Shown here piece by piece: positions 1 through 7,784 of a stretch of DNA of 44,610 nucleotides. The position numbers and the translations under genes were made by a program. Positions within the stretch are counted from its first letter, which is position 1. The number at the start of each line of letters is the position of its first letter. The stretch is from Nonomuraea longispora. GTDB lineage: Bacteria > Actinomycetota > Actinomycetes > Streptosporangiales > Streptosporangiaceae. The notes beneath the pieces are model-generated. The model saw nothing but the letters and a program-made list of their open reading frames with translations. It was not told where the DNA came from and made no database searches. The stretch spans positions 1 to 44,610 of the forward strand of contig NZ_SMJZ01000058.1 in the NCBI RefSeq assembly GCF_004348345.1. Reading direction: 5' to 3'.

Positions 1-1
1 C

Positions 2-103
2 GCGGTCATCCGCAGCCGGCTCAAGCAGATGCAGTACCGCCCCGACCTCCTGGACGCCTTCCTGGCACACACCGGCCTGATCACGGACCCGAGATCGACA
101 TGA
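2..103 (+). CDS. C-terminal fragment of an unidentified protein
   Basis: The frame is open from the window edge to a TGA at 101-103 and encodes about 33 residues, reading AVIRSRLKQMQYRPDLLDAF and onward. The composition is coding-like, with mostly G or C in third positions. The N-terminus and any diagnostic domain lie outside the window. I do not recognise the family. A decayed transposase begins 12 bases downstream on the opposite strand, so this could be a native gene end beside an old insertion. Confidence 0.4.
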   Translation, partial: AVIRSRLKQMQYRPDLLDAFLAHTGLITDPRST

Positions 104-115
104 CACCCCGAACTT

Positions 116-492
116 TCATCCTCTGTAGCGGCCTTCTTCGATGAACTGCAAGACGAGGATGGCCTGCACGATCGTGGTGGCGCGGTGCGGGCAGCAGCGC
201 AACCGGTCAGGACCTTCCAGCTCTTCAAGGTGGCAACGGTGCATTCCCCGCACGCGCAGATGCGAGCGTGCGCGCGGTTGACCGAGCGTTGATGGCGAGA
301 CAGAGGCGGCCGCAGCCGATGGCCTTCGAACGGTGTGCGGATGCTGCCGCCGGCGCCTTGATATCCCTTGTCGGCGAAGGTCTTCACCCCTGCGGCGGTC
401 ACCGCGTCGATCAGGCCGGTGGTGCGTGCTGCGGTCAGGTCGTTCGTGGCGCCGGGTATCGCAAGTGAGGCCCAGACGAGTCGGCCGGCCGG
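116..492 (-). pseudogene. Decayed IS5-family transposase, C-terminal half
   Basis: Read on the minus strand, the stretch gives PAGRLVWASLAIPGATNDLT, then TFADKGYQGAGGSIRTPFEG, then RSVNRAHARICACGECTVAT. This is the characteristic C-terminal half of IS5/IS1647-type DDE transposases: Asp in PGATND, Asp in DKGYQG, and the Glu-containing GEC region. Near position 203-206 one base is lost relative to the family sequence KVLTKLRCCP. The reading then continues in another frame as RLRCCPHRATTIVQAILVLQ to a stop at 116-118. The N-terminal half and the terminal inverted repeats were not found. The element is dead: truncated and frameshifted. Confidence 0.75.
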
Positions 493-778
493 ACTTGGTC
501 GACTGCTGTCCTACCGGGAGCCTCTTCTCATGCCAACCCGTCCCGGCGTCGCCTCTGCTGACCTGCGCGATCAGGTTGGAAAGCCTCAGTGATGGCTACC
601 CCGCATACCGGCGACATACCACGCCTATACCGCTGCCCTCTAAGCTGCGGTACATGCTTCAGCCCCGGTGGCCATAAGCGTGGTGCCGGGTGCCGTGGAC
701 ATCAATACTGCCCGCTATAAAGGATTCGCCGCGCAGGGTGTGGCAGCTAAATTTGCGTGGCCTCGGAGGAGATGTTTC

Positions 779-1000
779 GTGAGACGAACCTTGGCGGCAG
801 CTACGCTGGTAGCAGCAACGTTCATGACACTGTTTGTCAGCTCAGCTCCGGCTAGCGCTGGTGGGGTACAGGGTTACTACGCCACCTTGAAGCAATGCGA
901 GGCCGTTAAGAGGGTCTTCCAAGTTGCATTTCCCTTCAGGGACTACTACTGCGCATTGAATTCTACGCCCAAGGGGGCGTACCAGCTGCGCTGGGATTAG
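779..1000 (+). CDS. Small secreted protein with two cysteines
   Basis: I chose the GTG start at 779 because GGAGGA (765-770) sits 8 bases upstream; the frame is open further upstream but that part is not signal-like. The product is 73 residues. It begins MRRTLAAATLVAATFMTLFV, an N-terminal arginine pair followed by a hydrophobic core, then ends the signal with SSAPASAGG, an Ala-x-Ala cleavage site near residue 28. The mature part is about 45 residues with exactly two cysteines (KQCEAV and DYYCAL) that could form one disulfide, plus several aromatic residues. Streptomycetes and relatives secrete many short proteins of this shape, and I cannot assign a function. A TATAAA element at 716-721 could be the -10 box. 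A strong hairpin follows the stop codon. Confidence 0.6.
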   Translation: MRRTLAAATLVAATFMTLFVSSAPASAGGVQGYYATLKQCEAVKRVFQVAFPFRDYYCALNSTPKGAYQLRWD

Positions 1001-1008
1001 CGATTCGC

Positions 1009-1038
1009 CGGGCGCTCACTTGACTGTGTGAGCGCCCG
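1009..1038 (+). terminator. Hairpin terminator after the small secreted protein gene
   Basis: An 11-bp perfect inverted repeat (CGGGCGCTCAC and GTGAGCGCCCG) is separated by an 8-base loop and begins 9 bases after the stop codon of the secreted-protein gene. There is no T-run after it, as is common in high-GC actinomycetes. Confidence 0.65.
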
Positions 1039-1184
1039 ACGCTGGTAGTGGCACCATCGGGCGGTGGCTTGGTGGCGGCGTCGTCACTGAACCCTTCTCG
1101 ACGGCGGCACGGTGAAACAGCATGTGAAGCCCCTGGTTCGGCGGACGTGATTGTGTTGATCAACCCGTCTATCAGGGGTTTTCT

Positions 1185-1238
1185 ATGCCAGCAGGCGAAC
1201 GCGAGATCCGCGATCATGCTGTGATCGGCAGGCCCTAA
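1185..1238 (+). pseudogene. Possible vestige of a GH15 glucoamylase N-terminus
   Basis: An ATG-started 17-codon frame reads MPAGEREIRDHAVIGRP before a TAA. The REIRDHAVIG segment resembles the first residues of actinobacterial GH15 glucoamylase/trehalase proteins, which typically begin with an I-x-D-x-A-x-I-G-D motif. Nothing downstream continues the family. The match is very short and may be coincidence. Confidence 0.15.
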
Positions 1239-1494
1239 AACCAGGGATGAAAAGGTTCAGTCATAGAGGGAAACTTATCTGCCGCCGGGCGGCTGTCGGC
1301 TCGGACACTCCCTGGTCTGGCTCGTACGCTGGTGGCGGCCCAGGAGGGGGTTGTGGCGCAGGCGCGAACCCTCTCTGCCGGAACGCTGTGACGTCCTGGG
1401 TAGGGCAGAGGACGTGAGCGAGCTGATCATTTGATCCACCGCTCGTCACAGGGCATCACCCGCTGCCCTTGACCTGTTGGCCACCGCTACCACA

Positions 1495-1570
1495 GGGTTC
1501 GCGTGGCGTCTGCATATTGACTATCGCAGTGTGGCATGGGGTTCGCGTGGCGCTGCACACCGTCTACCGC
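1495..1570 (+). repeat. Two-copy degenerate direct repeat, about 43-44-bp period
   Basis: GGGTTCGCGTGGCG occurs at 1495-1508 and again at 1539-1552. Each copy is followed 12-13 bases later by a related CTAYCGCAG segment (1521 and 1564). The function is unknown. It lies downstream of the TIM-barrel gene, so it is not in an obvious promoter. Confidence 0.45.
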
Positions 1571-1623
1571 AGCGCGCACACGGCTTCCCCAATGTCTACA
1601 CACGCCACCCACGAGCGAGGGGA

Positions 1624-2964
1624 CTAACGATGGAGACGCAAGGCTTCTCTCATGGCTTTCAAGCGTTGCGGAGAGGCCAGGCCGGCGTGGTAGAGGTGAA
1701 ACTCGGACGCTCCTGCCTTGGCGTACGTCCTGAGCTGGTCGGCCAGTGTTTCCGCGTCGGCTGGGCGGGGTGGCAGGGCGAGGACGTAGGCGCCCACGCG
1801 CTGACCCGGAGTGGAAAGCTCTTTGAGCCAAGTGAGCCGGGCGGCGTCCGTGGTGGGGTCGCCCCAGCAGTTGGCGACCAGCACGTCCGCTCCCGGCTCG
1901 CCCGAGGGCAGGGGGGCGAAGGCTCCGGCGGCCCAGGGGTCCGGGTTGGCATGCAGGGTGATGGGGATGTCGGGGGCGGCGCTCCTCGCGACGGCGATCA
2001 GGCGTTCGCGCAGGGCGGTGGACAGTTCGACGCGGACGGCGCGCACCTCGTCGGCCAGCCGGCCGAGAGCCTCGTCGGTGGTTCCGTGCCGGGCGTCGGC
2101 GGTTCCGTGCGGGGCGTCGATGGTGACGGTGACACGGGGCTGTGGGCTGGCGCCGGGTGGGTCGGTCTGAATGGTGCTGTGTGGGTTGGTTGGGTTGGTG
2201 TTGTGTGGGTCGGTCCGGCTGGTGGTGTCTGCGCTGATTGAGATGCCCGGGTTTGGTGCGTTCGAGGGAGACAGGCGTTGCCCGGGTGTGTGTGCGGTGG
2301 TCGTGGCAGGAAGGGCCCGGTCGATGGCGGCGCGGACCTGGTCCCGGGTGTTCGGGGGGTAGCGGTCGGCGCAGGCGGTGCAGAAGCACAGGGACAGCAG
2401 GTCGGTGTCCGTGGAGGTCCAGTCGGCCCCGGAGGTCTTCTCGTGGACACTCTGGTGGCCGAAGCCCATCGGGCCGCACGCTTCCAGGATCAGGCCGTCG
2501 GGTTCGCCGACGGTGAGGATCTCCTGGACCAGGCGCTCGCAGTACTCGATGACGTCCTCGTGCGCGGGACACAGGGCGTACGGGTAGGGGTCGCCGAAGG
2601 CGTTGCGGACGGTCAGGTCCGGGTGGGCGGTTCCCAGGTGTGAGTTGTGCGTCAGCACCGTCCAGGCGTACACGTGCAGGCCGGCGGCCTTCAGGGCGTC
2701 CCTGGCCTGGAGGTAGGCGTCCGCGGGAGTCCAGGTGGGGGAAGCGGGGACGAGGCGGGACCACGATGATGGCCGCATCGGGAGGTAGAAGGCGGGGTAG
2801 GGCACGTCCAGGACGCGGTGTGCGGGGTGGTACGGCGTGGCGGCCCTGGTGGAGTGGTAGACGGCCGCCAGCGCGACCGCTTCGACGCCCAGGCCGGCGA
2901 GGCGTTCGGGGGCCGACGGGTCGCCGACGACGTCCCATGGGTAGACGTAGGCGACGTTCACCAT
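1624..2964 (-). CDS. TIM-barrel, glycoside-hydrolase-like protein coupled to glucarate dehydratase
   Basis: The ATG start at 2964 is preceded by GAGGAGG at a good distance; an upstream extension overlapping gudD is rejected. The 446-residue product begins MVNVAYVYPWDVVGDPSAPE. Its layout resembles the hypothetical glycosyl hydrolase (GHL6/GHL10-like) barrels: an early beta-strand, the HVYAWTVLTH and PYALCPAHEDVIEYC blocks, GLILEACGP where family members carry acidic residues at strand ends, and a cysteine cluster LCFCTACADRY. It has no signal peptide, so it is probably cytoplasmic. Residues about 231-298 are a low-complexity Ser/Thr/Pro/Asn/His-rich insertion. The first 7 bases overlap the end of gudD, so the two are translationally coupled and it should act on the same substrates. 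It could be a glycosidase for uronate-containing sugars, or supply the lactone-opening step otherwise missing from the cluster. The activity is unproven. Confidence 0.7.
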   Translation of the reverse strand: MVNVAYVYPWDVVGDPSAPERLAGLGVEAVALAAVYHSTRAATPYHPAHRVLDVPYPAFYLPMRPSSWSRLVPASPTWTPADAYLQARDALKAAGLHVYAWTVLTHNSHLGTAHPDLTVRNAFGDPYPYALCPAHEDVIEYCERLVQEILTVGEPDGLILEACGPMGFGHQSVHEKTSGADWTSTDTDLLSLCFCTACADRYPPNTRDQVRAAIDRALPATTTAHTPGQRLSPSNAPNPGISISADTTSRTDPHNTNPTNPHSTIQTDPPGASPQPRVTVTIDAPHGTADARHGTTDEALGRLADEVRAVRVELSTALRERLIAVARSAAPDIPITLHANPDPWAAGAFAPLPSGEPGADVLVANCWGDPTTDAARLTWLKELSTPGQRVGAYVLALPPRPADAETLADQLRTYAKAGASEFHLYHAGLASPQRLKAMREALRLHR

Positions 2965-4214
2965 CGCGGCCTCCTCGCGGAGAAGGCGGGCTCGAAGCGC
3001 TGCATGTACGTCGTGTCGTCGCGGGCCCGGATCCCGCATTTCTCGTACTGCTCGCTCATGCGTGCCAGCGCGTCACGGTCGAGTTCGACGCCCAGGCCCG
3101 GGCCTGCGGGCAGGGGGACGGCGCCGGCGGTGAAGCGGAGGGCGCCGGGCGTGACCACGTCCTGGCCGTTCTGCCAGGGGGTGTGGGTGTCGCAGGCGAA
3201 GGTGAGGTTCGGGGTGGCGGCGGCCAGATGGGTCATGGCGGCCAGGCTGATTCCGAGGTGGGAGTTGGAGTGCATGGACAGTTCCAGTCCGAACGTGTCG
3301 CAGAGGGAGGCGATGTGAGAGGAACGGACCAGGCCGCCCCAGTAGTGGTGGTCGAGCAGGAGCACGCCGATGGCGCGGGAGGCGATGGCGGGTGGGAGGT
3401 GGTCGGGGGTGACCACGCACATGTTGGTGGCGAGCGGCATGGGGACGGCCGCGGCCACCTCGGCCATGCCGGGAATGCCGGGAGTGGGGTCTTCGAGGTA
3501 CTGGAGGGCGCCCTCGAGTTCGCGGCCCACGCGGATCGAGGTCTCCACCGTCCAGGCGGCGTTGGGGTCCAGGCGGAGCGGCACTCCGGGGAACGCCTCG
3601 TGCAGAGCGTGGATGGCGGCGATCTCCTGGTCCGGGTGGTAGACGCCGCCTTTGAGCTTGATGGACGCGAAGCCGTACTCCTTGATGAGCAGCCGGGCCT
3701 GCTCGACGACGCCCGCCTCGTCCAGTGCCGGGCCGAATCTGTCCGGTTCCTCGCCCGGGTGGCCGGCCCACTTGTAGAAGAGGTACGCGCTGTAGGGGAC
3801 GGCGTCTCTGACCCGGCCGCCGAGCAGATCCACGACCGGCACTCCGGCGGCCTTGCCGCGGATGTCCAGGCACGCCACCTCGAAGGGGGAGAAGATCCGG
3901 TCGACGCTCTTCTCCTTGGTGGCGACACCGGTCAGGCCGTGCAGGTCGCTGACGGTGTGCCCGGTGATCGCGCTGATCCGGGCGTACATCGTGTTGGTGT
4001 CGTGCACATCGAGGCCGATCAGGGCCTGCGCGCATTCGCGCATCTTGCCGAGGTGGCCGGAGTCGCCGTAGGTCTCACCCAACCCGGTCAGACCTTCATC
4101 GGTGACGACCTCGACAATGGTACGGAGGGCCCACGGCTCGTGGACTCCGGCGGCGTTCAGAAGGGGCGGATCGCGGAAGGCAACAGGTGTTATGCGGATC
4201 TGCCTGATGATCAT
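2958..4214 (-). CDS. gudD: Glucarate dehydratase (enolase superfamily)
   Basis: Glucarate dehydratase converts D-glucarate to 5-dehydro-4-deoxy-D-glucarate in the cytoplasm. The ATG start at 4214 gives MIIRQIRITPVAFRDPPLLN, the family N-terminus, and 418 residues, normal length for GudD. Key superfamily residues are visible: the K-x-K pair of the barrel (Lys186, Lys188), magnesium ligands Asp216, Glu241 and Asn264, and the Asp288/His315 pair in LLLDHH and ELSMHSNSHLG. The HSNSHLGISLAAMTH block is diagnostic for the glucarate dehydratase branch. The gene is divergent from the ketoglutarate semialdehyde dehydrogenase gene across a 105-bp region with two candidate IclR operators. It overlaps the TIM-barrel gene downstream by 7 bases. 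Galactarate could also be accepted by some relatives. Confidence 0.92.
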   Translation of the reverse strand: MIIRQIRITPVAFRDPPLLNAAGVHEPWALRTIVEVVTDEGLTGLGETYGDSGHLGKMRECAQALIGLDVHDTNTMYARISAITGHTVSDLHGLTGVATKEKSVDRIFSPFEVACLDIRGKAAGVPVVDLLGGRVRDAVPYSAYLFYKWAGHPGEEPDRFGPALDEAGVVEQARLLIKEYGFASIKLKGGVYHPDQEIAAIHALHEAFPGVPLRLDPNAAWTVETSIRVGRELEGALQYLEDPTPGIPGMAEVAAAVPMPLATNMCVVTPDHLPPAIASRAIGVLLLDHHYWGGLVRSSHIASLCDTFGLELSMHSNSHLGISLAAMTHLAAATPNLTFACDTHTPWQNGQDVVTPGALRFTAGAVPLPAGPGLGVELDRDALARMSEQYEKCGIRARDDTTYMQRFEPAFSARRPRW

Positions 4215-4224
4215 TACGACCGCC

Positions 4225-4240
4225 GTCCAGATATGTGAAC
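4225..4240. promoter_or_regulatory. Candidate IclR operator, site C
   Basis: GTCCAGATATGTGAAC is a near-palindrome with GTCCA and TGAAC arms. It matches the iclR promoter site (7785-7800) at 13 of 16 positions and the binding-protein promoter site (10913-10928) at 12 of 16. It lies 10 bases upstream of the gudD start and also within the promoter of the divergent dehydrogenase gene. Confidence 0.6.
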
Positions 4241-4243
4241 AAT

Positions 4244-4259
4244 AGCCAGATTTGTGGAC
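4244..4259. promoter_or_regulatory. Second candidate IclR operator in the gudD/dehydrogenase promoter
   Basis: AGCCAGATTTGTGGAC matches the neighbouring site at 12 of 16 positions and starts exactly 19 bp after it, about two helical turns. The right half TGTGGAC is the well-preserved arm. Confidence 0.45.
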
Positions 4260-4260
4260 A

Positions 4261-4273
4261 AGTTGCCGCAACT
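4261..4273. promoter_or_regulatory. Palindrome in the dehydrogenase promoter
   Basis: AGTTGCCGCAACT is a perfect 6-bp inverted repeat around a central C, located between the candidate IclR operators and the start of the dehydrogenase gene at 4320. It could be a further regulator site. Its half-site GCAAC also appears, in the opposite arrangement, in the LacI-type operators at 11846 and 11902. Confidence 0.3.
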
Positions 4274-4319
4274 GTAAGAATCAGGCTGAAGAAGTGTCAA
4301 GACTCCGAAGGGCCATTCG

Positions 4320-5789
4320 ATGATCTACGGACACGACCCCAGGACAGGCCAGACCGTGGGTGCCGCACTGCCCGAGACCGACAGCGCCGGGGTCGACGTG
4401 GCCGTTTCCGCCGCGGCCACCGCCGGCGCCGCCTGGCGGGCGGCCTCCGCGGAGGAACGGGCGCGCGGGCTCGAAGCTGTCTCCGACGCGCTCACCGCGC
4501 ACGTCGACGAGCTGTGGCAGCTCGCCGACCAGGAAACCGCACTCGGAGAGGTACGGCTGCGCGGCGAGGTGGCCCGCGCGGCCGGGCAGTTCCGGCTGTT
4601 CGCCCAGGTGATCAGGGACGGCGCCTACCTGGAGGCCATCATCGACCACGCCGACGGGTCCCTGACGCCGCCCAGGCCCGACGTACGCCGGATGAAGCAC
4701 GCGCTTCGGGGCGTCGTCGCCGTCTTCTCGGCCAGCAACTTCCCGTTCGCGTTCTCGGTGGCCGGGGGCGACACCGCGTCCGCGCTGGCCGCCGGCTGCC
4801 CGGTGGTCGTCAAGGCGCACCCCGGTCACCCGAACACCTCCGAGAGGGTCGCGAAGATCGTCCGTGAGGCGCTGCCTGACCCCGACCTGCTGGGGCTGGT
4901 GCAGGGCATGCAGGCGGGCGTCGACCTGGTCAAGCACCCCGAGGTGGTCGCGGTCGGGTTCACCGGCTCGGTGGCCGGGGGCAAGGCGATCCAGAAGCTG
5001 ATCGACGAGCGGGAGGTGCCGATCCCGTTCTACGGCGAGCTGGGAAGCGTGAACCCCGTGGTCGTGCTGCCGTCAGCGCCCGCCAAGGACGTGGCCACGG
5101 GGTTCGCCGGGTCGGTGACGCTGGGCGTCGGGCAGTTCTGCACGAACCCCGGGCTCATGTTCGTACCGGACGACGACGAGCTGCGGCAGGCGTTGGTGGA
5201 GGCCGTCGAGGGGACCAGCGGCGGCTCCATGCTGGCCGAGCGCATCAGGGACGGCTATCTCGGCGGGATCGGGCGGCTGGGCGAGCTGCGGCTGCTGGCC
5301 GAGGGCAAGCCCGGTGAGGGCAACTGGGCGGTCACGCCCAAGGTGTTCACCACCGATCTCGACACCTTCGCGGAGAAGCTCCCGCACATCGCCGAGGAGT
5401 GCTTCGGGCCGGCGTCGATCGTGGTCACCTACCGGGAGATCTCCGATCTGCCGGCGGTGCTCGAGCGGCTCGATGGGTCGCTCACCGCGACCGTGCACAG
5501 CACCGACCCCTCCGAGGCGGGCGACGTCGCCGAGGTGCTCGGCAAGAAGGCGGGCCGGCTCATCTGGAACGGGTGGCCGACCGGGGTGGCCGTGTGCTGG
5601 GCGATGCATCACGGGGGTCCGTGGCCCTCGTCGACCTCGACGTTCACCTCCGTCGGCGCGACGGCGATCGACCGGTGGCTGGCGCCCACGGCGTACCAGG
5701 ACTGGCCCGAGGCCCTGCTTCCGGACGAGCTCAAGGACGCCAACCCGCTGTCCGTCCCACGCCGGGTGGACGGCCGACTCCAGGTGTGA
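4320..5789 (+). CDS. Alpha-ketoglutarate semialdehyde dehydrogenase (ALDH family)
   Basis: This NAD(P)+-dependent aldehyde dehydrogenase should oxidise 2-oxoglutarate semialdehyde to 2-oxoglutarate, the last step of the glucarate/galactarate route. The 489-residue protein shows the catalytic Cys274 in GQFCTNPG and the general-base Glu240 in FYGELGSVNP. It also shows the cofactor-binding FSASNFPFAFSVAGGDTASA and GFTGSVAGGKAI segments, all typical of the KGSADH subgroup. The SNFPF and GDTASA wording separates it from succinate-semialdehyde and betaine-aldehyde dehydrogenases. It is divergent from gudD, with candidate IclR operators between them, and a hairpin with four Ts follows at 6002-6034. 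A weak ribosome-binding site (CGAAGGGC) precedes the ATG. Substrate assignment rests on family plus neighbours. Confidence 0.88.
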   Translation: MIYGHDPRTGQTVGAALPETDSAGVDVAVSAAATAGAAWRAASAEERARGLEAVSDALTAHVDELWQLADQETALGEVRLRGEVARAAGQFRLFAQVIRDGAYLEAIIDHADGSLTPPRPDVRRMKHALRGVVAVFSASNFPFAFSVAGGDTASALAAGCPVVVKAHPGHPNTSERVAKIVREALPDPDLLGLVQGMQAGVDLVKHPEVVAVGFTGSVAGGKAIQKLIDEREVPIPFYGELGSVNPVVVLPSAPAKDVATGFAGSVTLGVGQFCTNPGLMFVPDDDELRQALVEAVEGTSGGSMLAERIRDGYLGGIGRLGELRLLAEGKPGEGNWAVTPKVFTTDLDTFAEKLPHIAEECFGPASIVVTYREISDLPAVLERLDGSLTATVHSTDPSEAGDVAEVLGKKAGRLIWNGWPTGVAVCWAMHHGGPWPSSTSTFTSVGATAIDRWLAPTAYQDWPEALLPDELKDANPLSVPRRVDGRLQV

Positions 5790-5905
5790 GTGCCGGCAGG
5801 ACGGCTGCCGGGGTGCGCGTCGGCAGGCGGCCGCGGGTGTGTGCGGCTGCAGGTGTGAGCATCGGAAGGTGAACGAGGACGTGGGGCGGGCCCGGTCGCC
5901 GTCGG

Positions 5906-5937
5906 GGGACCGCCTCACGTATGGGACCGCCTCACGT
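5906..5937. repeat. Two-copy 15-base direct repeat
   Basis: GGGACCGCCTCACGT occurs at 5906-5920 and 5923-5937, a 17-bp period, in the 260-bp gap between the two convergent catabolic genes. It lies after the dehydrogenase stop and before the terminator. Function unknown. Confidence 0.5.
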
Positions 5938-6001
5938 GGGGGAGGGAGTACGCCTGCCCCGAGCCCATCATGTGAGGGGGTGGGTCCGCCCTGAGCCGGC
6001 G

Positions 6002-6034
6002 CGGCGCCCGCGCACGACCTCGGGCGCCGGTTTT
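6002..6034 (+). terminator. Rho-independent terminator of the dehydrogenase gene
   Basis: A 9-bp stem (CGGCGCCCG with CGGGCGCCG) and a 10-base loop are followed by G and TTTT on the plus strand. It sits between convergent genes and could also act on minus-strand transcripts from kdgD, with weaker support. Confidence 0.7.
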
Positions 6035-6049
6035 CGACCGGGGACGGGG

Positions 6050-6955
6050 TCAGGCGCCGGCGATCTCCAGGCCGGTGGTGATGAGGCGTTCCAGCGACCG
6101 CATGTGCTCGGGCGAGGGGTCCACCAGCGGCGGCCGTACGCCTCCGACCTTCAGCCCTCGGATCCGCACCCCTGCCTTGACCAGCGAGACCGCGTAGCCG
6201 GGCACGAGGTCGCGCAGTTCGACCAGCGGCAGGTAGAAGTGGGTGAGCAGCCGCTGCGCCAGCACCTCGTCCCCGCCCGTCACAGCCGTGTAGAAGGCGA
6301 GCGAGATCTCGGGCGCGAAGGCGAACACGGCGCTCGAGTACAGGTTCACCCCGAGCCCTCGATAGGCGGGCACGGTCAGTTCGGCGGTGGGAAGCCCGTT
6401 GAAGAACGTGAAGGGCCGGTCCGTGGAGTTCCGCACGGTCAGGATGATCCGCTGCAGGAGGTCGAAGTCGCCGAGGCCGTCCTTGAAGCCGATCACGTTC
6501 GGCACCTTGGCCAGTTCGGCGACGGCCTCGGGGGTGAAGCGCGCGGTGCCGCGCTGGTAGATGATCATGGGCAGGCCGCCGGCCGCCGCGACCTCGCGGA
6601 CGTACTGGACGAGGCCGCTGGAGGGGCCGGTGACCAGGTAGGGAGGCATGAGCAGCAGTCCGTCGGCGCCTTGGGCGGCTGCCGCCCTGGCGATGGCCTT
6701 GGCGGCGGGCAGCGGGCCGCCCGCGCCGCCGAAGACGGGCGCGCGCCCGTCGGCGGCCTGGACGGAAACGGCCAGGACCCTGGTGTACTCGTCGAGGTCG
6801 AGGGCGCTGAACTCGCCGGTGCCGCACGCGGTGAACACTCCTCCCGCCCCGGCCGCGACCCCGTCGGCGATGTGCCCGGCCAGAGCGGGTTCGGCGAGGC
6901 CGCCGTCGGCGCCGAAGGGGGTCACGGGAAAGAAGAGAACACCATCTAGCCGCAT
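6050..6955 (-). CDS. kdgD: 5-dehydro-4-deoxyglucarate dehydratase (DHDPS/NAL superfamily)
   Basis: The enzyme dehydrates and decarboxylates 5-dehydro-4-deoxyglucarate to 2-oxoglutarate semialdehyde. I chose the ATG at 6955 because AAAGGA lies 6 bases upstream; a TTG one codon earlier is also possible. The 301-residue product begins MRLDGVLFFPVTPFGADGGL. It has the Schiff-base Lys158 in VIGFKDGLGD, Tyr133 in PMIIYQRG, and the GTGEF motif at 45-49 expected for this subfamily of class I aldolase-like barrels. The length is typical. It lies 12 bases downstream of the iclR gene on the same strand, so the two are co-transcribed from the promoter carrying the operator at 7785. It ends facing the dehydrogenase that takes its product. 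Confidence 0.9.
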   Translation of the reverse strand: MRLDGVLFFPVTPFGADGGLAEPALAGHIADGVAAGAGGVFTACGTGEFSALDLDEYTRVLAVSVQAADGRAPVFGGAGGPLPAAKAIARAAAAQGADGLLLMPPYLVTGPSSGLVQYVREVAAAGGLPMIIYQRGTARFTPEAVAELAKVPNVIGFKDGLGDFDLLQRIILTVRNSTDRPFTFFNGLPTAELTVPAYRGLGVNLYSSAVFAFAPEISLAFYTAVTGGDEVLAQRLLTHFYLPLVELRDLVPGYAVSLVKAGVRIRGLKVGGVRPPLVDPSPEHMRSLERLITTGLEIAGA

Positions 6956-6967
6956 CAACAGTCCTTT

Positions 6968-7735
6968 CTAGCGGATGCCCTCCCTGCGGAGAGTGGCAGC
7001 CAGCTTGCGGGTGTGCCGGATCACCGCTTCGGTGATCCGCTCGACGTCGGCGGGCCCAAGTTCGGCGGGCATGGAGCAGCTGATCGCGTCGGTGGCCGGG
7101 ATGCGGTAGTCGACCGCCACGGCCACGCAGGCCACACCGGGTGTGCCCTGCTCGCGTTCGTACGACCAGCCCCGCGTGCGGACCTGGTCGAGCTCGCCGG
7201 TCAGTTTGGTCATGTCGGTGATCGTGTGGGGGGTCAGCCCGACCAGCGTCTCCGGCACGAGCGTCATGACCTCGTCGTCGGTGAGCTGGGCGAGCAGCAC
7301 CTGACCGAGAGCCGTGACGTGCGCTGGCAGCCGCCGCCCCACCCGGGGGATCACGTGATCGGCGTCGCGCGACTCCCTGGTCGCCAGGTAGAGCACGTGC
7401 GCGCCGTCTCGCCGGGCGAAGTGCACGGTCTGCCCGATCTCGTCCCGGAGGTCCTCCAGCGTCTCCTGCGCGAAGGGGAGCGCGGGGTCCTTGTCGAGGT
7501 ACGCGGTGCCGGTCAGCAGCGCGTGCGGCCCGATCCCGAAGGCCGACCTGGCCGTGTCGGTCTCCACCCAGTTGAGCTCGACCAAGGTCCGCATGAGAGC
7601 GTGCAGGCTGCTTCGGGGAAATCCGGTGCGCTGCTGGAGCTCCGACAGTGTCATGCTGTGGTGCGAGTCGGCCAGGGCTTCGAGGATGCGTACCGTCCGC
7701 TCGGCGGACTTGACCAGCTGGGGCTCCATACTCAT
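6968..7735 (-). CDS. IclR-family transcriptional regulator of the uronate cluster
   Basis: The 255-residue product has an N-terminal winged helix-turn-helix (VKSAERTVRILEALADSHHS, then MTLSELQQRTGFPRSSLHAL, about residues 8-65) and a C-terminal IclR effector domain (about 80-250). This is the full domain set and usual length. ATG 7735 follows GAGATGGG. IclR proteins bind short palindromes near promoters and respond to small carboxylated or sugar-acid effectors. The gene sits between the transporter genes and kdgD, and 16-bp near-palindromes occur in its own promoter and in the gudD and binding-protein promoters. It is therefore the best candidate to control the whole pathway. Whether it represses or activates, and the inducer, cannot be told from sequence. 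Confidence 0.9.
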   Translation of the reverse strand: MSMEPQLVKSAERTVRILEALADSHHSMTLSELQQRTGFPRSSLHALMRTLVELNWVETDTARSAFGIGPHALLTGTAYLDKDPALPFAQETLEDLRDEIGQTVHFARRDGAHVLYLATRESRDADHVIPRVGRRLPAHVTALGQVLLAQLTDDEVMTLVPETLVGLTPHTITDMTKLTGELDQVRTRGWSYEREQGTPGVACVAVAVDYRIPATDAISCSMPAELGPADVERITEAVIRHTRKLAATLRREGIR

Positions 7736-7784
7736 CCCATCTCGTATCCTTCGGCGGCTGAAGACATCCAGGATATGGGATACC

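Larger units (their letters stand above)
1039..1623. other. Gene-poor stretch
   Basis: I find no convincing gene on either strand. It holds a palindrome GTTGATCAAC (1155-1164) inside a longer, weakly paired inverted repeat (AAGCCCCTG at 1127-1135 with CAGGGGTTT at 1173-1181), the possible GH15 vestige at 1185-1238, and a 43-44-bp-period degenerate direct repeat at 1495-1570. The downstream end abuts the stop of the minus-strand TIM-barrel gene. Confidence 0.5.

Noticed and set aside
116..492. Intact insertion sequence
   Set aside because: The transposase lacks its N-terminal half and is frameshifted, and no terminal inverted repeats or target duplication could be located.
1127..1181. Inverted repeat in the gene-poor left region as a terminator, tRNA end or attachment site
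   Set aside because: The loop is nearly 40 bases, there is no adjoining gene or integrase, and no tRNA cloverleaf can be drawn. It is kept only as a note.
2965..3039. Upstream extension of the TIM-barrel gene (25 extra residues)
   Set aside because: It would lie wholly inside gudD, has no family-like sequence, and the ATG at 2964 has a good ribosome-binding site.
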